The notes under the pieces were generated by a model. The model saw only the letters and a list, made by a program, of their open reading frames with translations. It was not told the origin of the DNA and did no database searches. A stretch of DNA of 64,000 nucleotides from Rachycentron canadum (lineage: Eukaryota > Chordata > Actinopteri > Carangiformes > Rachycentridae). The stretch covers positions 4,138,627 through 4,202,626 of the forward strand of contig CM076668.1 in the NCBI GenBank assembly GCA_038496675.1, read 5' to 3'. A program made the translations under genes and the position numbers. Below, piece after piece: positions 39,201-54,200 of the stretch; position 1 is the stretch's first letter, and every line of letters begins with the position of its first letter.

Positions 39201-42200
39201 GATCAGACACATCGTGTCCAGCCTTAAAGACTGTTATGACAGCACACTACAAAATATTAGACAAGGTCATTTTTTCAAAGCCCTGTGTCAACTCTGCTCT
39301 CAGACAGGCCTGTTCTTGTTGTACCTCCTCTTTCACGTCTCTTGTACAGTATCTTCACCACTGGGAGACCAATTAGCCAAGAAAACCTTCATGTAACCAC
39401 AGGATCAAGTTCAGCTCATGACCCAGATTAAATTAATCAGTGTAAACTTACTGAAGTTGAACCATCAACAAACTAGGCCAGTTAAAACTCCTTTTTCCAC
39501 CTTGATGTAAGGAGAGTACAGTACATTCCTGTGACATTCCTCAGCTTAGATAACATCTTAATCCTTTAATACACCTCAGTGAGACGGTTTGGTGAGGGGC
39601 TGTAATGGAGATGTCAGAGCAGCCTCTGCTTTGTTACCATCTACACAGAGGAGACAGTACTTCATCCTTAAACATTTAATGTATTGGGATCTGTTTTAGC
39701 ACTTTAATAATTCTGTTTCTGAATGACAGCAGCAACATTTTGTACAGTCGTCTGCCCATCATCCTTTTCTGTCACTCAGTGAAGCTGCTTTCAGTCCACC
39801 TTAAGTTTAAATAATGGGAAACTATGCTTACATGTGTTGCATGACAACGTAAAGACACAGATATAGAAGGTGGAGATGCTAATTAAGCAGAAATTCTAAT
39901 GCTAACTTTGAAGCTCATAGCAAAGTTTCATGTGCAGGACCACACCTCAAAGACACCTCTTCCATCCCACCCCACCTTCCTGTTTTCCTCTCCCTAAATT
40001 AAACACTCTGCCCTTAGATTGACTCTCTGACATACAGACACTCAGCCATCAGGGCAACGAGGCCTCATCAGTTCCAGAGGTCTGTCCTGTGGTGAAGATC
40101 CCACAATGTCCTACCTGTTTGTCCCGCTCAGCCGCAGTCAGGGCGCCCTCCAGTTCATCCAGGTGTCGTCTGAGGCCACTGCACTCAGTCTCCAGTCTAT
40201 CTCTGTGCAGGACCAGCTGGGCCGAGCAGGTCTCCTCCTCTTCCAGACGGTCCGACAGACCCGACAGCTGCCGCTCCAGCTCGCGCCGCACCTTCTCCAG
40301 CTGGACACAGCGCTGCTCGGAGGCCTGGGCGCTCTCCTGCTCCTGGAGTTCAACAAACACAATGAATTACACTTAGTTAATCAATGCACTGATGCTACAT
40401 ACAATTCTAGACATATTATTATTCATTTTTATTAATTAATGTCACTTTGTTATTGCTGTAACTTTGTGACGTGCCAAGTCCTTTAAGTGTAGTATTTACT
40501 ACACTTCTATCACTCCCTCAACCATAATCATGCAACACAGTCCATTTAAATGACTAATTTTCCATTTGCTATAACAGTATTTATTTAATTAACAGAGTTA
40601 GAAGAAAGGAAAGGACTGAGGTCAAATGAGGAAAGAAAAAACAGCATTAGTGACAGATTAGAGAAAAAATGTTAATACGAAGGGATTAGTTTTGTAAAAG
40701 AAGCTGAAGCAAAGACAATGAAATGATACAAAGAGGATCTTACCACAGGTTCTGCCTGAGATGAAACTTATCCTCCCTCAAGTCAGAAGAAAGCTCGTCT
40801 TTATTAGTCTGCACTTGTCTTGATATAGCAGAGCTGAACACGGTGACGCACAGTGCTGACCTGATAAGCAAGTTCTACCAAAAACCAGATCCCTTAGTCA
40901 ATCCAGTCAGCCACCCATAACAGGAGTGAAAGGACCTGACTGTGAGCGCCTGCTCCGGTTGTTACTGTTACTTATGGACCAGTCATCATGGGCAAGGCAT
41001 TTGGAACAAGCTAATAGCATACCCAAATATCTGGGCATCTGTGAAATGATCAGGCAACCACATTTCCATCTGCATTTATTTCCATAAAAGTACTTGGTTG
41101 TGAGTTTGCTCCGTGGCTTTTTGAAACTCACAGTTTTCTGTCTCTTGCTGAGCTGTTTGCACCTTTGACACTTTCCCGCAGTCACGACCGAACGAGTGAA
41201 CGCGAGACAGGATTAAGCCACAGCCTCAGCAACATGTACACGCAAATGCACGTGTGTAAATACAGGTATGTTCGTGCGTAGGTACACACAGGCTGGTGCT
41301 GCACTGTGTCTGCACAGACTGTGTCGGGAGAGGCGTCCAGGCACAGCGCTGAACATAGATCACCCATATATTAAGTGTTCAGAGACCAATGCATAATCAC
41401 TACACTTCTGCAAGTCAGACTCAGACTAAAAACAGACTAAAAATGCCTCAGGTGGCTTTTATGGGTGTATAGAGCGCGAAAGACGCAAGTTGCTACACGA
41501 CACGACCCGCGTAGACAGCTGGACCGATCTGTGCCTTCAGAGGCTAGAGAGCAGACCTGCAGACATTTTGAATTAAAACTACAGTCAATGCAGTTTGCTA
41601 GCTAGTTAGGGCCAAAGGAGAACTAAACAAAAATGTTGGCTAGATTTAATGGTCTGTTCAAAGTTTTCTGAGTGTATACTAGCGTTAGCCAGCAAGTCAT
41701 ATTTTTTATACACCTCATATACCAACAGGTTCATTTTCTGCGGAAGTACAGAGTAGAAATCAAAAGACTGGTCGACTTCTGTCGAAAGTTTGATGCGAGT
41801 CTTGGTGTTTCGTCCCTGAGCTGCTACGACTTCAAGACAGCCTGTTGAGCATGCTAACTTCAGCGGGAGAAATGACGTTGGTGAGTAAAGGAATGACGTT
41901 TGAACGTTTCTTCTAGACGGGTAAGTAAACAGTTGCCAACGCTAACGTTAGCAATGTAGCGATAGCAAAACTCCCGTTACTGGTGGAACCAGTCAGAGAC
42001 ATGCACATACTGCGGGGTATGTGTACCCTGAACCCTCACTGGAAGTGGTCCTGTATGCAGCTCCTGGGTTGGCTACAGACACACATTGGGTTTTGTTTTA
42101 AGTCTAATTAATTTTGCTCTTGAGAAATGTGTGATTTTTAATGACTAATGCGTGTGTGCTATTGATTACATTTTTCATATAACAGTGGAGGCCAGTGAAC

Positions 42201-45200
42201 ATTAGTTTAAAGCTAACTAACCTGAAGAAGGCTAACGCATAAGGCCTCAGTTATACTCCCAGTGGAAATGCACATAGACCCCCTGATAAAGAAATGTGCG
42301 TACCGCAGATCCCAGAAGATCCTCAAGTACACGCTAGCTTAAACGCTAAACTCTTGACACATGTTGACACATTGTTTGTGTTTGACAATAAGACAAAATA
42401 TAAGTTTATATTAGCAAGTTGTTACAAATATTAATGCTAATTAGCTCACCCTCACAAAATGAAAAAAAAAATCTTACTTAATCTACCACTCCTACTTTGA
42501 CCAGCAGTTTAGTCAAACCTTTGTCCTCTTTGGCCCCAACATCCAGCCATACATTCAATACCAATGTACTTAAACCAACAAGAGTTACCCACAGCTGCTA
42601 ATCTGTGCTCCAGTGTGGTGCTATAGCTATCCCAGTCCAGGTCTTCAGGTTCTGGTTCTGGTCCAAAATCTGCCTGGTTCCCATTGGCCTCCTCAGAGGG
42701 AGAGTCATCAGAGGGACAATGCTGGTGGCGCCTCACAGACATCATGTTGATGATCGGTCCTTCAGTCTGTTCACTGTCTCTGCCCGTCTGTCCTGATGGT
42801 GGGAAGAGGCTTCAACGCTTCTTTTCCTCTGCCTCCGCTCGGTGCACAGCTGTTCTGGTTGCTCCAGGTGGGTTTCAGCAGGAAGATCGGATCCTCTCTC
42901 TCACATCTTCAGCTCTGCTCTTTCTTCCTAATCTTTCAGCCTTCTTTTCTTCTTTCATTACGTCTTTACTTTTTTCCCCTCTCTCTCTCTCTCTCTCTCT
43001 CTCTCGCTCCTTCTCTACTTTCAATCACCCATTCATCCTTTCATTTTAGGGTGTGCTGGTATTGTACTGAAATCCAAACATTCCTGCATACGTGCCTCCA
43101 ACCAGCTCAAAGCCTGCTACTGCTAACCCTATGCAGGTAGCCACTGCTGCGTCCAGTCTTTACCACAACAACCACCTCTCCTGTCTTCTTTCCTCTATGC
43201 TAGTCTCCTCCCCAGAAACAGGTGGCTCTCCAGAGTATCAGGGGGATCCAAAGGTCTCCCACAAGGCTGGTGGTTGGTGTAGGATGTCAGGTCAGGAGAA
43301 AATCCTGTAATGTTGTGCCGTTCTGCCACAGAAATGCAGCTCTCAGCTCAACCATCAAAACCACACCACAAAAGGACAAGAAAACAAGGGCACTGTTCCA
43401 GAGTCAAAAATGCCTTTTCTCCTCACATTATAATTGACATATACCGCCCACGCTCACATGGTCCCCCACAATGCCACGGCATTCATCCTTGAAAGAACAA
43501 CGAGGCATATTGTGCTTTAGATTCAAGTGTTTCTCTTGAATGAAGACCCACAAACACCAGACCGAGCATTTCCATATCTAGAGTTAACATCAGACATTGT
43601 TGTAAGATGGGATGATTACTGAGATACGATGGCCCTTTAATAATGTATTATATCATCTATCACACATTTAGGAATTCATGAATGAAAAACTGACCTTGGA
43701 AATAATAATTAGCAGGAATGTTTACAGTTACAGTTTACGGTTACATGTGAATTTTTACAGTTTAACAGCATAGTACATAAAAATGGATGTAGATTCTGGG
43801 TCTGAAAAGTGAAGCCAAGAGTCTTAAACCTTCTTTCTATCTAATGACCATCAGTGAGCGACTCCACTGGCTTTAAAAAGAAGTCAGATTGTATTATATT
43901 GATGGGAAAATTATTTCTCACTTTATTTATTAGCTCAGTAAATGGTTTCCTAATGAGTTTATAGTCTCAGTTTCTAGTTTCAAGCCTTCAATACAACATG
44001 AAGTTCTTTTTTTAAATGATGATCTCATTTGGGAAAATAGACCATAAAGTGGGATGAATTAGGGCGTGGCCACAGTCTGAATACAGACAGGTCAGATCCA
44101 CCCCTCACTCCTCCTCTGCTCCACCAACTCCAAATATCTGCATGTAATCTAATTGTATAAATGTGGAAAGTATGCACTGATAACTGCATAAAGTATTAGA
44201 ATAAGAACAAAACGTCTACATTAGTTTTAATTAAGATGCATAGGTGATCCACAGTGTCTCAACTTGTATACTTGTCCTTTAAAAACTTTAGACCTTCAAG
44301 ATATATGCACTATAAAATGTTAATGTGCAGATTTGAGATGTAAAAATGGTACTTCACTAGGCTTGGGTGGTGTCCAAAATTTTATATCATGATGCAGTCC
44401 AGCTCAAATATTGTGGTATATTTCAGTCAGTGCTGCCTCTAAACAGCAGCTGCGTGGTAACTCGGTTGCAGGTAGACTGTGCAAAACTGCTGAACTGAAA
44501 GAAAACAATAAACAAATAATATATACATATGACAAGACAACTATCATAATATAGTCTATATCTTAAAATATTATCAAATATTGGCCCAAGCCTACAATCC
44601 ACATACAAGTGTGGTGAAAAACTACACCAGTGTTTGTACACAAACTACTCATGCCACCAAGATCAGTTCCAGCACATTCATTGTACAGCAACAGTGAGTC
44701 TCACCAGAGTTTATGGAAATACAACCTTTCTAAATTACATCAAGTTGGAATAACACTGGCTCTAAATTGGCCCAAAAGTGCCCACAGTTATATGACCAAG
44801 GATAAGCACTGTGCCAATGCCACTGAGCCATGGAGGACATCCAGCCACCAAAAACACATGAAAACACAGGATTTCTGAGAATTCAGATTGTTTTATTTTG
44901 ACAATGTGGTCTGGGTTCTTGTGCAGAGGCAGCACAGACAGATCTCTCTCTGTGACTCCCACTGGACATGGAGGAGACAGAGACACTGAGCTCACCCAGG
45001 CTGCCTCTCCAGACACCACTCATGTCCAACACCAACACGTTCATATCTGACCAGAAGGCTGCCAGTGAATCAGATATGCAGCTAATTCAAACACGTATTA
45101 GATTTTCTTCATACCAACTCTGAGGCTCCAAACCAAGAAAAACCTGAAGGGACGGCCAGTTTCCTGTTTACACTGCTGTTTTTGAGTCTTATTCACTCAA

Positions 45201-48200
45201 GAGATCTGAATTCAGTTAATAGTGATTACAGAGTCATAAAGTAACATAAGGACTTGGTTACTGTAAATATAATCACAGGAAAGTCCTGTTGTTACACTGA
45301 TGATCTTTGACTCTTTGATGCCAAATGAAACCCATGTTTTAATCTCAGGGTGATGCTAGCTTGATGATGTTTAGTAGGTTTGATGATAACCATCTCACTT
45401 TAGCATGTTAGCATGTCTTAACTACAAAATGGATTTGTCATTTCTATGCCTCTTTGGCCAGAACCAGAGACATATTGTTTTAGGGAAGTCCATGTGTCTT
45501 CCCTTATCTCATGGACACAATCTCTCAGTAACACTATATTTTAGTAATCTAGTAATGCCTTCACAGAACTGGGACTCAAGGAAGAACTGATCAGATTTTG
45601 GTAGTCAAAGGTCAGAGGTCGAGGTCATAATGACACAATATTTGTGAAATCATTTCTAGTTTTGTCTGTATCACCTGATCACAAGCCAAGCACTGGACAA
45701 ACCACAACTTTCACTTGTTGATGGCACTTGATAAAAAAAAAGTGATACAGTTCATCCTGTATCAAAATTCAAGGCATCCATCTGATTTTTGAGATATTTC
45801 AATGAACAACAAAAATGGCCACCTCATGATTCAAAGTCAGAGATCATTAAACTCTTCAGAATATATTGTCTGCGAGTCATGAATATATGTAAAAAATATT
45901 CTCTGCCATTCAGTCTAGTAGTTGCTGAGACAGACAGACTGACGCTGGCGTTCAATGTGCTGTTAGCCTTTCTAAATGTAATCGCCACAGGAAATGTTTT
46001 TCAATAACAGAGGGAAAACCAAAACTGAAAGCACAGCACAAGGGAGAATATGAAAATTTCAGCGAGTTGAAACCTCAAATGTCATCGTCAGTAGCTTCCT
46101 TTTATCCATGTTGTCTACATGATGGTCTCTACCACAATTTGTTGGCCTAGACTTTCACCCAAAACTCACCTCAAAGTTTATCTCTCCTCCCCAATTTGTT
46201 CATATATTCATTTGCTTCCTTCCTTGCCTTTGAACATTAGGTCAATCTTCCATTGCCTACCCTCTCTTCACCCCCCTCTCTCCCCCCTCTCCACCCTCAT
46301 TCGTCTCTCCCTGCCAGTCTTTTGTCCCACAGTTTGCCTTGGGCCCCAGAAACTTCAGAGCCAGTCCAAACTGAAAGTTTTTCCAGATGCAGAACTGGGG
46401 CATCTGGATAGCTCTGCAGGAACGCTCCACATTTATTTCCCATTAACAGCAATTGAGGGGTAAACAGTGGACTTCTCTCTGTTTATATCCATTTGTACCA
46501 AAGATGGTTGGAACAACAGTTGAAGAAGAAGAAGAAAAGAAAATTTTTTGTTGCAGTGGTAATCCTCAAATTCCTCATTTGGTTTTATTGTCTGTTTTTA
46601 CGGGTGTTTTTGTGCTGCACTTCTGAATATAAGTGGTTAATCACAAAGAGTGGGTGGTACCATCACATCTTTTTTCCCTGGTGGTTTTTCCTTTGGTGGC
46701 ACTTTTTTTTTTTAGCTCTGTTAGTGGCACCGCTGTGGATAGCATTATTGGTTGGTCAGTTCTCCGCCTTGTTCCACTAAAATATCTCAACAACTATTAG
46801 AGGGAATGCTGTGAAATTTTGTACTGTCATTCTTGGTTCCCTGAGAATGAACCCTGGTGTTTTTGATGATTCCTTTGCTTAACCTGCTGTGCCACCATGG
46901 TGTGGATATATGCACTTTTAAGTCTGGACAACTATTAAATGGATTGCTATTTTATTTGGTACAGATATTCATGGTGCCCAGAAGATGGATCTTAACGATC
47001 TTGGTGATCTCCTGACTTTTCTACCTTCTTTAGCGCTTCAGACTTATTCAGTTATCTCAGTATCTACTAGATTGGTGACTTTGCTGACTTTCCTCTGAGA
47101 TATTTCACTAAAAACCAAAAAAAGTAAACCTCTTTTTTGGTTTTTCTCAACAACTATTAAATTAATTTTGTTTAGATTTGGTACAGACACTCATGCCCCC
47201 CCCCCCCCAGGATGAACTGGTAATCATCTGAATCTTCATTTACCTCTATTCCTTTGTTTTATTACCAAAAATCTGCAAAGCGAATGACATCTCCATCAGC
47301 CACAGTTGGTGCATGGTAACACATTAGATGAATGTGCTGCGAGTGAACTAGAAAAGTATACACCAGGTGTTTAGTACCAAAAAAAGGTATGAGTTGGAGG
47401 CTGAGAGTAAAGGAAATGGAAACATTCTGTTTCTCTTGTTTTGGAAAATGTAGTTTTGAGCATTTCGAATAAGTCATTCAAAAGTATGACAGTTATCACC
47501 TGACAGGGCAGTGGTGCATTAAGATTGATTAGGAAGCAGGAAGTCATCGTACCCCTGTTGGCAGATGTGTGCAGTGTCCCTGCAGCCTCACCAAATGATG
47601 GGGATAATGAGGAACTGGACCAACTTCCCCTGGAAAACTGGAAAGCCTCCTACAGGCAGCAGCACTAAATACCTCTGACAACGGGGTCACATTTCCAACT
47701 GCAGTCAAATCAGAAGGGCTCCAAGGTATGAATTATGCTGGCTGATCTGTCTCCTCCACAGATTAACTTCATTATTTATGGTGGACTAATCTAAGCAGAA
47801 GCAGAAGAAAAACGCAGCCACAGAACACCTGGTGATTTCAATAAAAAAAGTTATTTTTGTCTGTAAAAGGGTAATAAAAAGGGAAAAAAGGATTATAGAC
47901 CAAACATTTTACTTTTACTGAAATTAAAAAATGTGGGGTTGTAGAGAAAGACAACAAGAAGTTGCAGTGATCTTATCCACTTTAACCCACCTTTTAGACT
48001 GACTGGTGGCATCAATAAGGAACAGGCAGAGATTCAGGGATGATCATCGACTGTAAGTCATCCAGCAAACTTGACTGTGCAGATGACACCTGCTCATGAT
48101 CATTGTATTGAAAGGCACAGACAAAGATCAACAGTGACACGTGACTTTGTCACATATCGAGGCGACAGGAAAATACAGTGACAAGAGCTGGAGTCGAACT

Positions 48201-51200
48201 CCTTGAGCTGGTTTATGATGTGTTCCATAGAAGTTGTCTGAAGAGTCTGCGAAGGCACTCAGTGCCAGTAATGACCAAATCCCACGGGCGATCCTGGAGT
48301 GTTTTCCACAAACATTGGCAACACCAGTGCTGCTCCACACTCTCACACTAAACCCTCCAGGAGAGACACACTCTCCCACGCAGACACTTTTGGAAAATGA
48401 GTCAAACACTCGAACAAAATTATTTCAAGAAGCACTCACACACTGCAATACAAAGCACAGTTTGTTTTATTTTGCACTGTTTTTGATCTTAACTGATCGA
48501 CTTTGATCGACTTAACTTCTTCTTTTCCAGGAGGTATTTAAGTGTATTTATCAACCCACAGCATTTGCTGTTGGCAAAAAGGGATGTAACTCTAGTTACA
48601 AAGGTTTGGAAGACAAAGACAGTTACTAGACGGGTGTACTTTTAATTTTTGGTCAGATGTAAGATCAGTAAAATGTTTTAAGGCTGAAAAGTAAGCATGC
48701 GATATTCTTTAAGTTTCTTATGTTCAGCATGCAGCAGTATGTAATAAAATGGTTCCTGATCAAGGGTGCATTTATTAGGTTGCAGAGTCAGCTTGTAGAA
48801 GTTACACACTGAAGAGAGGTTTCGAAGCTCAGATTAAACTGCACCTCTTAACTCACAGCTAACCCAAAAATGGAGGGGTAGCCAAAACTTTGGTCCATTT
48901 TATTTAATGATTTTTTTTCTGGCAAGGATACACTCCTGTAAACATCTTTAGCACAGCTATACGTCTTGCTCAAAAGCAAACCCAAGGCTAATTCACTTGC
49001 TGCCTAGTAGCTAGTTTACAAGTTAATACTGCCTAAGTGTTTGGACACTGTTAAACTATTCAATTAATACTATGTAAGTAATTATAACATCTCATCTCAT
49101 TCTGAATGTGCAACTCTATGTTTTCAAGTGCAGAGTGCTAAAGTGCAGATGTACCTGGGCAAAGAGGCCAAAGATCTGGAGCCTATTTGTTCTAGCGATG
49201 ATCTTAGTTTTAAAAATGTGTCACCATGTCTTAAGAGTGTTATAATGTACCTGAAAAAGCAGAACGAGCTTTAGTTTAATTTCATTTTTATTTGTATATC
49301 TTAAAAAAATCATTATATAAATCATGTCAAGGCTCTTTATAGGGTAAGATCAAGCCCTTATAGGGAGAAACTTAAGAGTTCCCACAGAGAGGAAGCACTT
49401 GACAACACTGGGGAGGAAGAAACCATCAACAGGACTCGACTCAGGGTGGGAGTGTGTTTGTGGACACCAGACAAATTCAGGTTTAATAATTTCTCTGACT
49501 TGAGCTCTGTTTTGGGTCTCCACTGCATCCAGAGGGAAACATTGGCTCTCAAACTGCCTGATGCATCACTATTCACTAGCTGGTCAGTAATGGACAGTGG
49601 GTTTATTTATAATACCAGTGGTTCATGAGGGCAGTAAAAAAGAAACACGTGAATCACTGTGAAACGTTCTGTAGCTGTGAGGTAAACTATAGAGTTGGCT
49701 TATAAATCACCACAAGTAACTCCTTTCATATTACAACTGGGCATTTGGTATATGGTCCATACGAAGATATTGGTTAATGCAGAAATTTCTATACTTTTCT
49801 CACAGTCAAAGTAGTGGAAACACCTCCTCCCTGCACCTCTCACACAGTCGGCCTTGCAGTAGACCAACCAGTCACACGGTGCGCCTCAGGCCAGGAAACA
49901 GCACGGTGCCTCACAACGCTGTGACAGCAGGCCGAGTTAAGAACACCCTCTGCTTGCTCTCTCAATAAAATGATCAACTGCAAAATGGTCAACACAGCAG
50001 TAAAAAGCCGCAACATTAAAACAAGCTCGAACACAGCGACTGCCACGGTGTCTGCATCTCTCTCTCCCTATGCAAGGGTATCATTATCCACTTAATTTCA
50101 TCCACCCGGGGTTGGTGTAATGACCACGTTCAAAATCCCTTATCGAGCAGAAACTCAGACATGATCACAAATCATGTGAGTTCTAAAGTATCAAGTGAGA
50201 GAAACAAAGGAGGAAAGATTCCTTTAAAAGGGGAAAAATGGGAGACGGAGAAGTGAAGAGGAGCAGACTTACAGCTCTGTACTTAGAGGACACCTCATTC
50301 TTCTCCTTGTTGAGCTGAGAGTTCTGCTCCTCCAGCTCCTGGACCCTGGACAGGAGCCGGTCACTCTGCTCTATGGCTCTCCTCAGCTCCTCTCTCTCCC
50401 TCATCTCTGCTGCCTGTGTGTGAATGTGCTGCTGCAACGACAGAGACTCGACCTGGAAACACACAGACACACACACACACAGACACACACACACAAAGCC
50501 TGATATTTCAGCTTGGATCGCTGGCTCTCAGACTGAATCTCTCTCACTTTTGTTCACTTCTGTCTGGAGCCCGAACTGTCCCCCCCACCTCTCTCTCTCT
50601 CTCTCTCACACTTCTCTCCTCTATCCACACACACCAACACTCTGTCAAAGTGCTTTGCCCTCTAAAAGACATCCACATGCGTTCATGAAGACATGAACAT
50701 GTGCCCACATTTCCACACTCTCTCCTCACTGGCCTCCGTCTTCACTGAAACAATAGAAAACCTCCCTCCTGCTCAGTGCTCTAGACTCACTAAGGAAAGC
50801 TTTTCTTTCTGCACTGACTCATGATCCAAAGGTGGACAACAATTTTAAAGCTGAAACTGTGGACCTTGCACTTACAAATAGAAGTGTCTGCCACATGAAT
50901 AAAAGCAAGTGTAACCCTGTCATATCTTCAACATGACAAGAGAGAGGAGCTTAGAAAATCCACAGGGAAAAGCTTTGCTCTGATGGACGGTCTGTAGACT
51001 TTATATCCAAAATGCAGGAGCTGCAACTGATAAAGGGACATCACTGTGACTTTCAGACTGTCATGGATGAAATGCAATATTTATCTGGCAGGTCGTAGTC
51101 AGTATAATAGACAGTATAATAAACCATACTGTAAAACTTAGCCTTTGTCACTACAGTAGCTCGACCTGCTGTGTTGCAACAGGTAACTGAAAACTTCCTC

Positions 51201-54200
51201 CACCAACAAACCCAGATACAAGAAATTCGGTCATAGTTTCTCCTTCCTGACTTACAGTGATGTCACAATGAAGTTGACCTTTGACCCTTTGAATATAAAA
51301 TGATTTTTGTCCTGATACGTTAAAATTCACCATCAATAGTTTATGAATTTAGGAGTTAGTTAGTCATCAATATGTTTTGTGAGATCACACTGACCTTTGA
51401 CCTTTAACCATCAACCATCCTTGAGTCCAAGTGAATGGGCCAAATATGGAAAAATTCCCTGAAAGAATGGGATGGACGACCTGAATGATTCCTCTGGCCT
51501 TGACTGTCTTCTCTGGGGAGGCATTGAACCATGTCCAGCTTCAGGATAATGACCTCACATTCAAAAGGGCAACTATGTTTGGGGCATGAAAAGTGTTTTA
51601 TTAAAGTGCATGTGAGCCAGAGAAGCTGGGGTGGAAGAAGCCGCCTCAACTAAAACTTGTCCTCCAAGAAAGATTAAAACTGACAATAAATGATGATCAA
51701 GTTGATTGAGCTTCGTTAAAGGCAGTTAAAATCTTCTTTTGAACATATGGATGTTTACGAGGAAAGCACAGAAACTGATGAAAGTCAAAGTCAGTTGAAT
51801 GTTGAAAGTCATATCTCAGTAACATCTTTTCACAATGGCACAAATATTTACTTGGAACCGAGCATGAATCAACTAGAACTTGGGGATTAAAGGTCAAGGT
51901 CACAGTGACCACATAAAACACATTTTTAGCCATAACTCACTGATGACACAATTAACCACTAATGACATTTTACATCCAAAAGGTCAACTTCATTGTGACT
52001 TTACATTCTTGTATCTGGGTTTGGTGGTGGAGGAAGTTTTCAGTTTCCTGTTGCAATACAGCAGGTCGAGCCTCTGTAATGATGAAGTCTTAGTTTTACA
52101 GTATAGTTTATTATACTGTCAACTATACACAGGCACCAGATGACTACAGCCTGCTAAGTACAACAAATATTGCATTTAAACAATCATCCACGACAGCCTG
52201 AAAGTCACTGATGTAGTTTTCTACAAAATCACTTTTTTAGCATTACTCAAACAGACACCTCCACCACCGGTACCACCAGCCAGTTAAAACAAACACTGTG
52301 AACTGCAGCCTGATCTCTACATGGTACAGAGGCCAGAGATCAAAGGTTCAGACAGCAGTGTTTAGCTGATCAGAGGCCGACAGTGATGTAAAAATGTTGT
52401 TGGTATGTGGGCTTAACTTTACAGCAGGGAAGAACTGGTCTGAGATCTACACTCCCTATCACAAGCAGCAGTCCACCAAATCACCAGACCACCTCAACCC
52501 AGACTCACAGGCCAAACAGACGTCTGTCAAGCTCTACGAGCGATGTAGACCCGTACACACTGAACCAAACCTGGAGTCATACAATCAATTCGGCTCACCT
52601 CAACATGAGAAAGTATCCGCCCAGTCTCCCCACCATGAAAACAGCTGACAGTGGTTTAATTGATTGATGATGCTGATTGATGATTGATTTGTTTGCTCTT
52701 TTACTTTTATCATTCACAGACTTACTTATATTAACATTGTGGTTTAGTAGTTGATATATTTAGTTTTTTTGAATGATGCATTTAACATTTATCTAATCAG
52801 GTAGTCTCAGTGAAATCAAGAGCTCAGATCACACCGGAGACCATTCAGGCAACTACACAACCACCAACACAAGACACAACACAAAAAGCTTGGCAACCAG
52901 CAAAAACATAACAAACAAAACTAACATTATTTACAAGAGAACATGATTTAAATAAGGGGAATAAAATAATCAGTTTGTTCCAGTTGCATTAGTGTGTACA
53001 TAAAGTCAGATAGCTTTAGGATCCTGTTCTGTAGTTACACATTTTAGATGTTAACAGTAGAAATGCTTATTTCATCTTTTCACAACTGAAGTTCATCCAA
53101 CTTTGTTAAAAAGAGAGCAGTGATGAGAACAAAACATAAATAACATTTGACTTAACAGTTTTTGAAATAAAAAAAAGGTCGTTAAGAACTTAATTTTCAA
53201 CAAAACCCACTGTACAACAACTATATTCTGAGTTATGCAATAAAAACAGCAGATTTCAGATAAACACAACAGAAACCAAATCCTGCAAGGGCTGGGCTTG
53301 GGGGCGTTTCTGAGGGTGGTGACTGCTTTATTGTGACATCACAAAGTCACAGAAGTCTTGACAGCTGGTTTTAAGGCTCATTTTCTGAATACAGCTGTGA
53401 GCATTTCTCTGTGGGGAGAGACCTTTGATACTTTTACATTATTAATATATAAACTAGACCTGCTTTATAATCAAAGAAGACATAGAGGTCTAACTTTATA
53501 CTATATGGGCCCTTTAAACCATCCAACCCTATACTTAAAGCATTTTCTACAGGCTCATGGTGGCATTATTGGGCAGGAGCCTGGGATCAGAGTGCAACAA
53601 TGGCCATGAAAATGAATGTCAAAGGAAGAAAAATGCTATTTACCTATCAAGTTAACAGTTAATGTGAACAGTCACTCAATTCTTTACATTACAAGACCTT
53701 GTGCACCATAAACACCCAAACTTACTGCAAACAACCTTGACCTAAATGCACCATCCAACTAATGCATCTTGCAGAGAGCAGTTGTCTGCTACACGAGTCA
53801 AAGTCAGAATCTGTCTCCTTTTATTTTCTCTCCACACCAACACCAACAAGATTCTACAAGCAATTTTGTCTTTCAACTTCCAAAACACAAAGTGTAGTTT
53901 CCTTCCCTGGAAAAACAGATGTGAGCCGATTTTCCAGAGTGAAGAAGCAGTTCAAAAGGGAAAGCTCTGTTATAGAAAGACAGGTTGAATACACACACAC
54001 ACACAGAAACCTGTTGCTGCTTGAATGTCGGTATCTGTGCCATTGGAAAAGAGCTGTCATTAGCTCAGCTCTCTGAACCCTGACAGCGAGTTTACCTCTC
54101 AAACCTGACAAACCAGGGGAAATTAGACAGGGAAATGTGGTATCGTCTTTCTTAAGTGCGCCCTGGTAATTGCCATGTTGTCCAAATAAGATTTAGGACA

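Larger units (their letters stand above)
40343..50272. other. myosin intron (9.9 kb)
   Basis: It contains an unidentified possible exon (42589-42792), a (CT)n tract (42978-43006), family-1 copy f (about 43790-44138) and three teleost high-copy repeat fragments (45596-45960, 46780-47225, 49270-49460). It is also the longest intron between two confirmed rod exons. Confidence 0.65.

Noticed and set aside
40907..41185. 92-residue - strand ORF (starts [14 protein letters not shown])
   Set aside because: Lys/Cys-rich and superficially zinc-finger-like, but the cysteine spacing fits no finger I know. Possibly repeat-derived; not supportable as a gene.
42684..43140. Two + strand ORFs of 114-121 residues
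   Set aside because: They run through a (CT)n tract, are Ser/Leu/Phe rich, and overlap a better - strand exon candidate.
49358..49576. 72-residue - strand ORF
   Set aside because: It overlaps a teleost high-copy repeat.
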